From the NCBI GenBank assembly GCA_025642065.1, contig JAODUP010000435.1, positions 207,501 through 271,500 of the forward strand: a DNA stretch of 64,000 nucleotides, in the 5' to 3' direction. Shown here piece after piece: positions 12,126 through 26,700 of this stretch (its first letter is position 1; the number at the start of each line of letters is the position of its first letter). Both the position numbers and the translations under genes were made by a program. The notes below the pieces were generated by a model that was not told the DNA's origin, searched no databases, and saw only the letters and a list, made by a program, of their open reading frames with translations. This DNA comes from Paralvinella palmiformis (taxonomy: Eukaryota; Annelida; Polychaeta; Terebellida; Alvinellidae).

Positions 12126-12317
12126 TATTAGGTACGTAAAAACCGGTATTCTTTCACAAAAACAATGTATATGGTATATGAATTATGACCATAGTCAAGT
12201 AAAACTACTCTAAAATTATTATAATAATATATAATATTTATATTTCAATGCACCAAAATGATTGAAGTTCACTGATATATATATATATATATATATATTA
12301 GGAATAATACGTAATGT

Positions 12318-12365
<48 letters not shown>

Positions 12366-12675
12366 AACAAAATGATCACTAATTTAAATAAAATATATAT
12401 AAAATTAGTTATAAACTTCTCTTTACGGAACGATAGTGTGTTAGTGAGATGTCCTTTAAGGTCTGTTACAGAGCATGTCATACCAGAATAATAACAGAGA
12501 TTGCTTGGTTATGAGCCTAATACATAATTTACAATATAGTTATGGAATTATGTTTTATCTTTTGTGTGGGCTTGACCAAATTTCATTTATACATATGTTT
12601 ATATACTTCTAATTTCAGTCATCATGCAAGTTTATGAAATATAATTTTAAAAGAAATTATAAGAAAATTTCCTAA

Positions 12676-12721
<46 letters not shown>

Positions 12722-14070
12722 TTATATATATATATATATAGAGAGAGATATATATATTTTGTAAGATCTATTAATGCTGCACAGATGTTTGTTAAAACAT
12801 GAACATAACTGTTTTACATCAACACAATAATCGGATTTGAATATGAATGTACAATTTTTAATCTTTGATTATATATCGGCAAACTGTAATATTTCTGCAT
12901 AAATTGCTAAATATCATAGAGTTGCACGATAGGCAAGTACCAAGCTTAACTTGTATTCTCTTTGATTCATGCAGATACAATTAAATAACAATAGTGTGTG
13001 CGTGCGTGCGTGCGTGTGTGTGCGCGCGCGCGTGTGTTTGTGCGTGTGCGTTGGTTGATGGTTGGTAATAGACACATCTTGATAAGGTGTTTTCCATAGG
13101 TCTTAAATTGAAGAATACTAGCAGCTTGGTTTAGGTTAGTGTTTGTGGATCACACTCTTCTTCTCTTTCGCTGATTTGGATGTTTTGGAAGGCGAACAAC
13201 GTATCAATATATCAATGTAATAACATAAAGCATAAACCACATAACACTTATAATGTATGACAAAATGTTATATTTTTCTATAATCGATCTAAATAAAAAG
13301 GACGTAATTGTGATTTCAACGCGAAAACATTAATCGGCGAGTATGTCAAGTCTTCCAATCATCATCGCCAGATCATGATATTTCCTAATTTAGAACTCTC
13401 CGAGGGGCATGAAAAACGACGCGAAAAGGGTGTTGAAATAATATGGAAACCGGAAATATGCTTAAATTTAATGTGGATATTGGGTCTACTGTCTGGTGGA
13501 TATACAAAAGGGGGACACGAGAAAATGAGGATAGAACTGGTAATTTTTAATTATACTCAGAAAACGTCCCAAATAAGATCTTTTTGTCGATCAAGCGCCT
13601 GCGCCAAGTATTTCTGGCTGTTCTATTAAGGTGTTTTATTTATTAAGTCAAATGTTGGCTACTGGTTCAAACACGGTTTAATTTAAATGCATGGAACCAT
13701 CGTCAATGTATTTATCTGCCGACACAGCTTTCCGATTCATTTCTATGGAAATAACCAGATTTTATTTGACCAGATACCCGTTTTTCAAGCGTTGGGATGC
13801 AGTAGTCATTTTGAGGATACCTGTTGTGACGTCATGCTTTCGGTCGAATTCACCGGGGTTTTCAGTCTTTACTTCATTAGATAACACTTCCAGCAACTAA
13901 AAATATAGTACAAAATGTTAACTGTATTTAACGGTACTATTTCGGCCGTAAACAATTCCATGTGCGTGGCCTTCAATGTGCGTTACTTTATTTGTCGATA
14001 AATAAAATTACACGAAGCTAGGCCCATCTAAAAATACGATGCGTTGAAATTTGTGGTTGGTATGTTCACG
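11371..14070. other. Intergenic, AT-rich, microsatellite-dense; no gene
   Basis: The stretch contains (TA)n at about 12082-12124 and 12276-12299, (TG)n at about 12314-12363, (AC)n(TA)n at about 12683-12755, and (TG/CG)n at about 12993-13052. Open frames at 11714-12055 (-) and 13375-13629 (+) show no domain and no splice context. Confidence 0.55.
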
Positions 14071-14269
14071 GTGATGATGATGGTAGTGATGATTGATGTT
14101 TTACGGCCACTTTTGTGCACATGGCAGGTTAAAGGGGCCGAGCGACCTCCAAAGGGAATGAAGCGAAGTCAAAGATGAAACACTCTTCGGATATGCCCAC
14201 GCCGAGATTCGAACACGGGTGGTAGTGATCTGTGATCCAACACGCTACCGCTAGACCAAGGAGACGCCT
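14071..14269 (-). mobile_element. SINE family 1 (well preserved)
   Basis: It is complete from tail to head: ATGATG tail, TGTTTTACGGCCACTTTTGT, ATGCCCACGCCGAGATTCGA, and head GACCAAGGAGACGCC. The B box is intact on the minus strand. Confidence 0.85.
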
Positions 14270-15069
14270 ACGTATTTCCGCTATTTAATATATCAATTAG
14301 GGTATTTTTATTATGGCTATTTCTTGGTGTGATAGGATGAAACATCACCCAGATACGGCAACACTAGAACTATGTCTAAACAATCTGGAGGTGTAAACTG
14401 CAATCTATTATTAACAATGTGCCAGGATTACCAGATAATCCGAGCAGCTTGGACAGATAAAGGGCATAGACACAGGTCATTAAGATGCAGGGAAATACGG
14501 AAAGCGATATCATTTAGTAAACACGAAAATATGAACAAGTCAATTGATCCCAAAGAGACAAGCAATTAATAATTAACAAAACAAGTCAATTACCGACCAC
14601 AAAAGGAACGCAACAGTTGCCAAGTTGTAGCAACACAATTTATTTAACTTAACATAAAATAAAATAACCGGAAACAAGGAGTGATATGAAAGAATTTCCA
14701 TTTAGCCGACACAAAAAAGATATTTTATTTTTTTAACAAACAGGTATCTAACAAGATTAGTCCATCTCCGACTCTACGGATTCAGTTAATTGAACCGTAA
14801 TGGATCAAAAATGAACTATAATAAATTAGTGAACTATAATGGCAAGTCCAAGACCAAGGATCACGTACCATTATACAGAAACAAGACATCACGACCACGA
14901 ATCATTAAGTATACTACCAAAGCTAAGAACCACCGAGTATAATGTGGACACAAACACAAGGACTTGCTAAGTACGACATTAAGGCCAAGATTCATTTGGC
15001 TTAATTACTTCTTATTCATCGAAGTTGGGAAAATCCAATTGAAACAATTCCGAATCGATCAGGATTAAG
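14270..15069 (-). terminator. 3' flank of EGF gene A with candidate poly(A) signals
   Basis: Downstream of the gene A stop codon on the minus strand, AATAAA occurs at 14724-14729 and again at 14639-14644, about 340 and 430 bases past the stop. Either could direct cleavage. No other feature is seen except short open frames without a recognisable domain. Confidence 0.4.
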
Positions 15070-15241
15070 TTAGATTGGTCTTCTAGCGTTAGCGTAACGA
15101 AGTGGTCTTAGTGGTCCAGCCGAAGGACGTGATATTGTTGGGATCGCGTAGGAAAGTCCATCTGCGGGATTGTTCTTTTGTTGGCCACATGCAGAGAAGC
15201 CAGGATACAGACGGCCCAGCTTGTAACTCTTGGAACGACTC
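15070..15241 (-). CDS. Gene A exon 14: cytoplasmic tail and stop
   Basis: After acceptor GTTACAG the first G completes a Met codon (AT|G). The tail begins MSRSKSYKLGRLYPG, is basic and proline-containing, and ends PLRPLRYANARRPI followed by TAA at 15072-15070. Gene B exon 14 is exactly as long (172 nt) and ends APLRPRPYTSASRPV. The middle of the tail has diverged, but the C-terminal LRP-x-x-Y-x-x-A-x-RP pattern is kept, which supports both models and suggests a conserved short motif. Confidence 0.85.
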
Positions 15242-15615
15242 CTGTAACAAAGTGTACGATATCGTATCAGCCACCCTTTGTCTCTCAGAGAGTTAGAGAG
15301 ATAAATAAAGATACAATAAGGTAGAGAGACACTGGGAAGTATATAGAGAAAATATAGAACTTGAGAGCGAGACAGAGATAGTGAGATAATTTTATTGAGA
15401 GAAAATTGTAGATTGAATGGGATATATAGACAGGTGAGACGTTACACATGATTCAGCAAGAAACGTCCAGAGTTTGAATTCACGGTTCGAGATTCTCTGT
15501 GACTGTGCCTATATTATACACAGCTAAAACACACACGCACACACGCATTCACGCACGCATGCACGCACACATGCACGCATGCACGCACGCACACACGCAC
15601 GCATTCATGCACGCA

Positions 15616-15660
<45 letters not shown>

Positions 15661-16967
15661 CCCAATACAAAATGATATAACCACGACTTACATTGCTAGA
15701 CAGCCAACTAGAATCAGTATAATGGCAAGTATTGATCCTACAGATATCAGAATATAGAAAGTTTGTTTCTCTTTGGGGCTCGGATTATAGTCCTCCTCCC
15801 GTGGCTTTGCAAAGAAGCAGCAGAGGTCCTGAAAGAATCAAGCCAGACAATTAGCTGAAGTCAATCGACAGTTTGGCTTCGTAAACTGTATTCAATGGCG
15901 ATACAATCGTCACGCGGGTAGAACCCCTGACGAACCATTTTAAGGCAATCGTCAAATTGTTACGATTTCAGTGTTATGAAATAATTGTCAGTCGGCATTA
16001 AGACCAAGCGAAACGTATTCATTATTAAGAACACATAAAGAACCCCAATAATAATGGCCACATAATCCGCAGCAAGTCATCACCATTAAGTTCAGCTATC
16101 CATCTGTGTTCCATTTTCCGAGTAAACATGTTCGTATGTGTATGACAGTTTATTGATAGGAACAAAACAGGTTCCGGTTATTAATGTTCCCCGATTTTAT
16201 TCATCAAGTCGTTATCGCTCATAAATGGCTAAATAGATTAGGATTTGATGAGATAACGTTCAACTTTGATAACTCATCATAACTCGGATATTAAGGAAGA
16301 CATATTCTTGTAGCGAGAACCATCGGTTCCATATTTTCAGGACGCAGACAGTATTACCTTCTCTCTGTTTATGTCCTCCAAACGTTCTTGGATGATCAGG
16401 TGCAATAAGTCCCTATCCAGATAGATGCTTTCATCAGCGTTAGCATATACTTCTGTTCGTATATTATCCTGCGAGTAGTCTGTGCTGCCCGATACCTGCC
16501 GGTATGGTCTCCTCCTAGCCTCGTCATTGTATGCATTACAAGCCCTGGACAACACATCCAGGGGAACCCGGACTATTACGCCTATCCTATTCAAAGAGAA
16601 ATACAATTTGCCCATAATTTGTTGTAACCATTATATATTAAACGATCTGGCTGCTAGTTAGTATTTGTTTACAAAGGACAAGCTGTACTAATACTCACTC
16701 AGTCTGTCCATTACCGACACTTCTCGGATAACCTCGAGCAATGAATACATGTCGAGATGTGATGAGCGGAGTAAAGGAAATGACACCCGATTTGCTGGCA
16801 ACCAAATATCAATATATAATTTATTATTTTTATTATATTCTAAAAATGATATATATACATCATTAAAAACAAATACATATTTTACCTTATGAATATTACA
16901 ATTATGGACAAAATTAGTTAAAACATATTCTAGCAAATGGTTTTTAGTAGTTATCATCGCGTGTACA

Positions 16968-17001
<34 letters not shown>

Positions 17002-17436
17002 TATGTGTGCTTGTCATTAGATATGCATACATAAAGAAATACTTCTCGGGCTATATCTAACGATAATTATATTATCGTTAGCATCCACGTTCGAATTATC
17101 AATCTTGCTTCACAAACTACTCAAGTCACTTACAATGGCATAGATGAACAACAACTGACAGGATGTAAGACACAATAATTGTTAACAACAGTCGCAATAA
17201 CACCAAGTAATCTCTCCTTAGTCTGGATAATCTGTAGAGTAAAAAAAGTCTACTTAATGACAAAGGCACGCACGAACACGCGTACGCACGCACGTACGCA
17301 CGCAAGCACGCACATACGCACGCATTACTATCTCAACATGACATGTTTGTCGCGTACGAAAAGCGAATTAACTGGTCCCCACAGGCTGATGAATAGCCCA
17401 CATATATCTATAGGTCTATGTGTGTGTGTATATATA

Positions 17437-17495
<59 letters not shown>

Positions 17496-18115
17496 AGGTA
17501 TAGAAAATTTTATATTTGATTGATGTATGTCTAGTTCTATTTATTTAGATTTAGGGAGGTGAAGAGAACTTAAAGGATGTTTAGATATGTTGATGTTCTG
17601 TGCCTATGACTTTCTATAAGTATCCCAGAACACACACACACACACACACGTCCAGCGTTTAACTTATGCACGCAAGCACGCAGGCACGCACATACGCGCA
17701 TGAAATATCCTCCTGCCTGATATTTTTGTCTAAAATGAGAACAACTTATAACTAATTGCATTTAACTTACTAACCTGACTTATGGATTTCGTTGTAAATA
17801 ACGAAACTATGTATGGTTCCTCCATGACATTAACTGTATAAAGAATAAAATGTAAGGATTCATCTTTAAGAACTATATTAATATCTGAAGATAACAACTT
17901 TTGTACGACGATCCATAACAATAGAAATATTTAAATATTTCAACTGGTTAAAGTGCAATATTGAGAAAACACCACCCACAATGAGAGTACTGACATTAAG
18001 TAATGTTTCTTGGGAGAATCATTTGCAAAATATTACTCACCAATTATTAACTATTAAATAATTATGTCTTAAAAACGAGAAATATATACAATACTCTCTC
18101 CCTCTCCCTCTCATA

Positions 18116-18152
<37 letters not shown>

Positions 18153-20662
18153 AATGGCTGAAATGGTAGTTTTTAACGTGGCTGGTGACTTCAAATGAGG
18201 AAGACGCATATGCTTTGTAATATCTTCACTGTGGAGACTTATACTAAATGAATTTAGAATATATGGCATATTCGGGGGGAGAAAGCATTGCCAGTTGTCT
18301 GGCTGGATGAAAAACTCCCCCTACTATAGTGCCAGGGCCGAGGCACGAACCTGCGACCCCTCTCTACCATTCTAAATAATTATCTCCTCAGTAACGCAGA
18401 CGTTGTGAAATGGACGTAAAGAAGTGTAGAAATGTTATGTTATGTTATTACAAACACAGCGCCACCATTCCCAATTAACCGAGATCAATATTGTATTAAG
18501 AAAATGTTAAACAACAGAGCGTAGTCTATGTGTCAAGATGATGATTGATATTCTACGACCACATTTGTGGAAATGGCAGGCTAAATGGGTCCTCTAATGG
18601 TAATGAAGCGAAGTCAGATATGGAAACACCCTTTAGATATGCCCACGGTGAGATTTGAACTCGAGTCATAATGATCTGTGATCCAACGCGCTACCAACTA
18701 GTCCACGTATGCGTCAAGACTCGGTTTATAAATGACAGTAAGCAGCTGATGTGATACTATCTATCATATTAAGTCGCGTATTAAGTCACGTATTAAGTCA
18801 CATATAAGTCACATATAAGTCGCATATCCATTTTGTGTATGAAAACATTGTCAGATGTTAACGGTGCGTTTTTTTAATTTCCAACGGAAGAGGAAGAATA
18901 CCATGATTTATTGCTAGGAGTCAGTGATGTAAACCTCTAAAATCTCGGTATGTTGACGCCAAGAAGTATTTGTAGAAAGTGACATCAAACGGCCAACGAA
19001 TAAACCATATGGATCACCAAATGAAAATCTGCCATATCAGGATACACTTATCGGGACGGTGGTAGATGGTTTATGGCCACTTTTATGCCCACGGTAGGCT
19101 AAATGGGTCGGGCGACTTTCAAAGGCCACGATACCAAGGGCAAGATGAAACACCCGTCAGACATGACCACGCCGATGTTCGAACTTCGGTGGTTCAGATC
19201 TGTGGACACCCATTATGAATCCCCCCCATTCGCTAATTATGACCATTGAAGCTATTCAAGCAATTTACGCGTCAACAATGGCCTTATACCTCGACGCGGA
19301 TAACAAGACATTGTGGTCAAGCGTTTTAAATACAGCAGACAGATCCAGACGGACTTGTACTGCTGTGTTCCATTGATCACTTGAAATAATATAATATCAC
19401 TATAATCACACCATTTCAGATCTGTAATCGTATTATTTCGGATTTTTCGAATATGTGGTTAGACAATAATAAATGATCTTTCTATAACTTAAGAGAAAAT
19501 GACTGGTCATGATATTTATTGCTTTGTATGAGTAATGCTAAATGGTGATAACCATTTTTCTTGGTGTTTTGTGACATTTTACGTTATCGTTGTTGACATT
19601 GTAGCAACTGTTTCGTCATGATATTAGCCGATCTATGAAACGTTTCATGGTTCTCTGTGTCAGATTATAAAGCGACATGTATTGTTCTTGTATATTGCAT
19701 AAAGGCTCGTATGCTGTTGCACGAAGACCGCAGATGTTGTATACTGCCGAATGCAATTGGTGAAATCAGTAAAAATAGGAATGTCATTTTTTGTTCGGCG
19801 ACTTACCAAATGTAGGTCGTTTGTCGAGTTCACAGTTAGATCCATAAACGTGTTCAACACAATCACATATGTATCCACCAACAACAGGTAGGCACGTACC
19901 CAGCCCACTACACGGTGATGATTCGCAGTGGTTAATCTGGATCTCACATAATAGACCGGTATATCCTGAAAACAATTGTACATCAGATAATTAATAATAA
20001 TACTAATTACAAAACGTTTATAACGCCAATATCATCAAAACGAATCGAGCTCAGTGGCGCACCTAGTAGAGGGGTTGAGCAAACTCATAGTCAGGGTACG
20101 ATGCACAGTACATCAACAATGATCAGATGGCAAGGAAACTTAGGTAGGATAAGTGAGTCTGAAAAGGAGAGACGGAAAGAAACTATGCTATTTGATGACT
20201 TAAAATTTTCAGAGAGTGAATTCCAAAGAGTAGAGACAGCAACTGAAAGAGCCCCAGCATGAGTTTTAACCGCGGGAAGCACGAGTTTTAACCCTGCACG
20301 AGTTTAACCCTGCATGAGTTTTAACCCGGTTAGTAAATAAATAAATGAATAGACAATATTCGCAGCGCATGCGCAGAGGGTAGCATTAGCATTAGCATCC
20401 CGGTCGTACCCCGACTATGAGTTTGCTCAACCCCTCTACTAGGTGCGCCGCTGAGATCGATTCTTTTTGATGATCCAATTAAATGGTGTGTGTGTGTTTT
20501 AGGATACACATAAATCGCGGCACTGGCTCAGAACATCAAAACCTTTACCTCTACTAATTTATACATTATGAACTTCGTGGTCCACAACCGTAGTGTTACC
20601 GACTGCCGACATATGTTGCGCTAGTTGTGAATATTGTCAATTGATGGATGGATGAATGTATA

Positions 20663-20717
<55 letters not shown>

Positions 20718-23700
20718 GGTCAATCCGTTGACATGATAACTCATTCACACACTTAATAATTCGTTCGATTCCTCACTCACTCACTCACTCACTCACTCAA
20801 TTCCTTACTGATGCACTCATATTTAGTTATCTTGTTCGATCGCGAATCGACCAATTGAATCCCTTGTTACAAATTTAACTAACTAAATCAAAATAGTGGG
20901 TATACGAGTTCACACATATATATGCAAATAAAATGTAAAGGACGAGTGCCAATTGGCTGAGATAAAAAAAAAACTATGAGTATAAGAAGTCACTTTTTGC
21001 GCGCACACATGTACCCACATCTACAGTCACGGCTATTTCGATCGTACCTGAGCATCCGATACAAGTAAAGCCACCTTCTTTGTTGATACATTCTCCGTGG
21101 ACACATGGCGACGAGGCGCAGTGGTCAATAAACACCTCACAGTGCATGCCGGTGTATCCCGGCGCACATAGGCATATGTGGTTACGGCCGATCGGAATGC
21201 AATCGCCCTTTCCGCAGAATGAACACGGGCCGCTGTTGTGTTCGCAGTTGACGCCGGCGAATCCCGTATAACAAGTGCACGAATATCGATTGATCGAATC
21301 GGCACACTCGCCGTGCACGCAAGGATTCGATTTGCACTCGTTGATGTTTGTTTGGCACAATGTGCCAGTAAAGCCGGCGTCACACTCGCAGATGAAGTAG
21401 TTGACTTTGTCGTGACAGAGGCCGCTATTACACGGCGACGACTGGCACTCGTTGATGTTGACATCGCAGTGCTGACCCGTGTAGCCGGGCTGACAGATGC
21501 ATCGGTAGCCGGCTGCTAAATCCTCGCAGTGCCCATGGCCACAGAGTGATGGGTAGCAGTTATCGATGTTGGTTTCGCAGTTTGGACCAGCGTAGCCGGC
21601 GAAACAGTCACAATGGTAGCCATGGATGCCTTCCGTACAATGACCGTTGAGGCACGGGGACATGCTGCAGTCGTCCTTCCGAATTTGACAATTAATGCCC
21701 GTGTAACCTGGTGTACAGGTGCAGCGGTAGAAGTCTACGCCGTCATGACAAGTGCCCCGCAGGCAAGGCGTCGACGCGCACTCGTTAATATTCTCCTCGC
21801 ACCTGAAGCCGGCATATCCTGGAAAGCAAACGCACCGGTAATGATCGTACTCATGCGTGCAGACACCATACACACAAGAAGACGAGTCGCAATGGTCGAC
21901 CGGGTACTGACAAAGCGGGCCCGTGTACTGCGGCGGACAGACGCAAACGAAGTTTTCTCCCCCGTCTACGCAGAAGCCACTGGCACAAGGCGGCGGGCTG
22001 CAACGGTCGATGTCCACTTCGCAGTCGAAGCCGCTGTAGCCGGGCGGGCAGAGGCATTCGTAATGGTCATCCAAAGCAATGCAGGTGCCCAGATGGCAGG
22101 GATCAGATTCGCACGCATCCAATTCAACGTCGCAGCGCTGGCCGGTGTATCCCAAGTCACAGAGGCAGACGAACGAGTGGTCGCCGGCTGGAAAACAGGC
22201 CCCGTGTACGCAAGAAGAAGGTGGACACTCTCCGATCGGGTGCTCGCAGTGCTGGCCGGTGTATCCGGGAAAGCAGAGACACCGGTAGGTGTCGTCAACG
22301 ACAACGCAGTTGCCCCACTGGCAGGGATCCAGAGCGCAAATCGTAACGCGGGTGTCGCAGTCGACTCCTTGGTATCCGGAGTCGCAGGTGCACGTGTCGT
22401 CGGTGTCGCATTCTCCGTGAATGCACGTTGCGTTGTCGCAGGGCAGCTTCGTGATCCGGTCGCAGAGGTCTCCCGTAAAGCCCGGCGTACACGCACACCA
22501 AAAGACACCGGATTCGGCCATGTAACAGTGGCCATTTACACACGGCGACGGCTCGCACGGATCGAGCAGTAGCTGATCGCAGTTGTGGCTCGTGTATCCC
22601 GGATAACAGCTACATCTGAAGTCATTCACCTCGTCTATGCATACACCGTGATCGCTGCAGGTCACATTGACGCAGTCGTCTATATTCCGGTTGCATCTGG
22701 TGCCCTCGTATCCGTCGTAGCAGTCACAGCTGTACCCACCACCCCTCTTCAATGAACATTCGCCGTGAATGCACGGATTCCCCGAGCAGTGGTCTTCTGG
22801 AAGGCGGCATGTTATGACAAATATTACGAAAAGGCAGTTTTAAAATATGGTCTATACTTGTGTACAAGTCGATATCGTATATTATACGGAGTCAGTATAT
22901 CAGTCACTATCGCGGGAAACTGCATAATTTGAATACAAGACAAGGCAGAATTGTAAAACTTAAAAGATGGAATTTTCTGAAAAAAATGGGTTTTCTTTTT
23001 GACTTTTGCATGTCGAAATGATCAAGAATGTCGAACTAGTAGTAATAATATGTGTATGTAGAAATGGTTTCACATAACTGAACGATAATTTCAAATTTTG
23101 CTTTTTATCGCTCACTATGCCGACCGAACAATGTATCATTTCAAGGATATAAACCTCGTCTTTTACACGAGTATATACGATAATCCACCCATTTATAGGG
23201 ATAGGTACAAGATGATCTGGGCCTTTTTTTTGCGAATTTCTTATTAGCTTATCCGAAGTCCAAAAATAATTAGGCGAAACGCCTTATTGATATAGCCCGG
23301 CGGAGGTTTGAACCCAGGTGCTCTAGATCTGTGGCTAACCGCGCTACCAGTTAGGCCATGGAGGCGCCCACTTCAGTCTCTTCAAGAGCGATGACGTGAT
23401 ATATGTTTGGAGAAGCACATAATGGCTGCCTAGTCAACCAGTAATCCCAACCGTTACGCTTAGTGGGGGTAGTGTCGTGGTGTGGGGTGTTACGAGCGCC
23501 AGAGGAACCGACTTACTGGACACAGTGTGTGTGTTGGTGACCTTAATGGTACTGGTTACGTCAACATACTGGGGTCATTCATTACCTGGTACGGTCTGAA
23601 AATCGGCTTGGTCACGACGAACATTACATTCTAAAAGATGGCAATGTCTGGTATTATAGAGTAATGAAATGGCACTCACAGAACCCAGATCCGACGCAAT

Positions 23701-26700
23701 TTGAGAATATTTTGTGAGTTAAAGCAACAATTGATGAATGGATGGATGAATCTTTTTTAATGTCACATCGGCACAGTGTAGGGCGTTCAGAGTCCTATAA
23801 TGCTGACCGATTGATGAACAACCGCCAGATAAACGTTATGGGGCTTGAACTATTTCAGTGAAACTGACAAGGACGAATAAATCAGGTTTATCCATTAACA
23901 TTAACATTTTGGTAAACTAAATTAATCTGTAATTCATATTATTATTTTTGGTGTTTTATCGTGTTACTCTTTTACATTTGTCATTTAAAGCATGCATGAA
24001 TATTTCTGATTTTTAAGCAATCTGCGCTGAGATAACTATTTTAATTACTGTTTATGTCATACCAGCATCATAAACTGGCACACTGATGAAATTGAGCAAG
24101 ATTATAAAGTAAGCTGAAATGTCTAAGGTGTACTAATATTTTGGCCCCACTCTATACGTTGATCAGCTACTATCTTCTCTATTAAATGCGACATATTTAT
24201 CTCGTGATATGTTCCCGGGAACTGTATCTTTTCCTTCCGGAACCCGAAAATACAATGACAATAATTGACTCTATTATAGGTGTGAAGAGAAATATTGTTG
24301 GTTTACGGCCACTTTTGTGTATCCGGTATGCTAAACGTAAAGAGATGATTGATGTTTTACGGCCACCTTTGTTCACATGATAGGCTAAATGGGCCGAGCG
24401 ACCTCCAACGGTAAAGAGGCGAAGATGAAACACCCTTCAGAGATTCGAAATCGGGAGGTAGTGATCTGTGATCCAGCGCGCTACCAGTTAGACCAAGGGG
24501 GCGCTCGACAAACGTATAGCAACGAATTGAAAGATGACACAACTCCCAGAAAAACTCAGCCATGGATACGGCTTATAAGATATTCTCTAGTTAGCGAATG
24601 GCCGAGAAGCTCGACGTTGATCTATGTGTGTTAGCTAGTTCAAAAGTAGAAAAAGAAACCAAAATATTTGAAAATGAAACGGGGACAAAATATTTCGGTG
24701 TTAATATAGACTCCTGCTGTCGATTCATTATTTAGACACCCTCGGCACCGACCACATCTGAGAGAAATGGCCCGAGAGGCAATTCCCTACGGAAATAAAT
24801 CCCGCAAATACGGCTATGCGCCGGATTCGAACTGAAACCCGGATGTTTGCGGCGCATTGCTTTAGCCACGGGGCGGGATCGAAACGCTCTGACGAGGCTA
24901 TGAGAACTAGAAGTGGTTTTGGAACGAACGCAGTTTACAATCTAACGAACGCAGTTTACAATCTAACGAATGCAGTTTACAATCTAATAGTTTTGGAGCT
25001 TTAACAGAAATAGACCTAGTTAAGACATTAAGCCGAACTAAGGATAAAACTCGGTGTCCATGTATTGTAAAACGCAAACAGCTTTCGGGGAAGATATGAC
25101 GCGTCTCGCAACGAAACAGTAGATGTTGGCATTCGATTGCCGCAGCAACAGATGGGTCAGAAATTTTAGTGCTGCCATATTTACACGCTGTATCATTTAC
25201 AAACACCAAACAAAGCGTGACATATATTCGTAATATGAAAGTGAACTGTTTGCGATGTAGTGCGAATAGTTCTATCGACGTACTCCAAAATGGGTATATT
25301 TCATCGAGACAAAAGTCTGGCTTATCCTCAGTGGCGAAACGACAAGTGACCTCTGTATGGTTGGTACACAGCTTACCAGAAAAACCTTGGAAACATAGAC
25401 ATACCCCATTCCGACAGAAGCCAGCCTGGTTTGGCAATAAGAAGCAATTATCTGGAAGAGAAAGAAAACATGACAGATCTCTCATCACCCGACGTGGAGA
25501 CGACAGTTAACGAAATATTACGGTACGAAAATCCATACGCCGGGTCCAGTAAGCTCGGAATCATGTTGAATATAAAGCGGAACGTCAGTTGAACATGAAA
25601 TGGCCAGGAAAACTAAAAGATTCCACACCGACATTGGAAAGTCGCCTCTGAGATACTTCGCGACACCGATTTCTGAGGAGAAATGGCAAACGACCTTAAT
25701 CGGCACATGCTTTATCACTAGTTCTGTGGTTTGTACGTGCATACCATGAACAGAAATGGACACACAGTTTACGGATTATAACTAATGCATTACTACTGCA
25801 ACTGTTCTTATTCGTGTACATTCATATGATTCCATACTTACTGGATAGTTATTTATTGGACGGTTTCAACGGGAAACCATAATACAAAACTAGTTATGCT
25901 AATGTTAACATTCGGGACTTTTTAATTATAATCGTAATACAGCCGTGACGATGATGATAATCGATGTTTTACGGCCACCTTTGTGCACACGGTAGGCTAA
26001 ATGGACCTTGCGACCTTCAAAAAGTAATGGAGCGAAGTCAAAGATGACACACCCTCCAGATATGCCTACGCCGAGATTCTAACTCGGGCGGTAGCGCTCT
26101 GTGGTCCAAATCGCTACCAACTAGACAATGAAAGCGCCCGTAATATGGCAGTGATACGATAAGACAAAACTTTGTTTCAATTCGGTAATGCACATACAAG
26201 TAACATCAGCTAAAAACTATTAACCGAATATAAATAAGATGATCAAAATAAGATGATAAATATTGAACGAATTTGATGCAATGATACGCAACATATGACG
26301 GATGAACATGATGAAGAATGAATCTTGATTAATACATTGAATATTAATAACGTACTATCGCATTAAATTCGGTGAACACAGTGTGCAATTAAAACAAGAG
26401 CAAATGGGACCTTTCCATTTCTTTATACGCCTTCTAAATACGTTTAGATTAATAGCCCGTTTAATATCGTCATCTAACTGATTCCACATTTGAGCCCCTT
26501 CGCATATCAAATAGTGCTTACCGTACCGTATAGTTCTAAATTTAGGCAATGTAATCCTGAATGAGGAACCACTCAACTAAGTAAATAACAGTCCAGCCAA
26601 ATGAACTAGTCAGTGAACTACCTAACTAACTAGACAGCTAACCAGCCAACTAAACACAAAACTAACTCGTTCGGTAGTCAAACAAAAACCCGACAACCAA

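Noticed and set aside
20091..20282. Minus-strand frame with AGALSVAVSTLWNSL resembling a LINE C-terminus
   Set aside because: The region is better explained by the dispersed repeat shared with 10636-10860, which has no such reading. The resemblance is short.
20771..20800. Short direct repeats considered as a CRISPR-like array, as also at 24925-24987 and 39521-39637
   Set aside because: Units are contiguous with no unique spacers; they are ordinary tandem repeats in an animal genome.
21033..22572. Several long open frames on both strands opposite or out of frame with the EGF exon
   Set aside because: Shadow frames of a Cys-rich, GC-rich coding exon; only the minus-strand EGF frame has domain structure and splice borders.
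25518..25763. Minus-strand open frame of 81 codons just upstream of gene A exon 6
   Set aside because: It contains a hydrophobic stretch, but no splice borders in the required phase 1-1 were found and no gene B counterpart is available. It is treated as intron.
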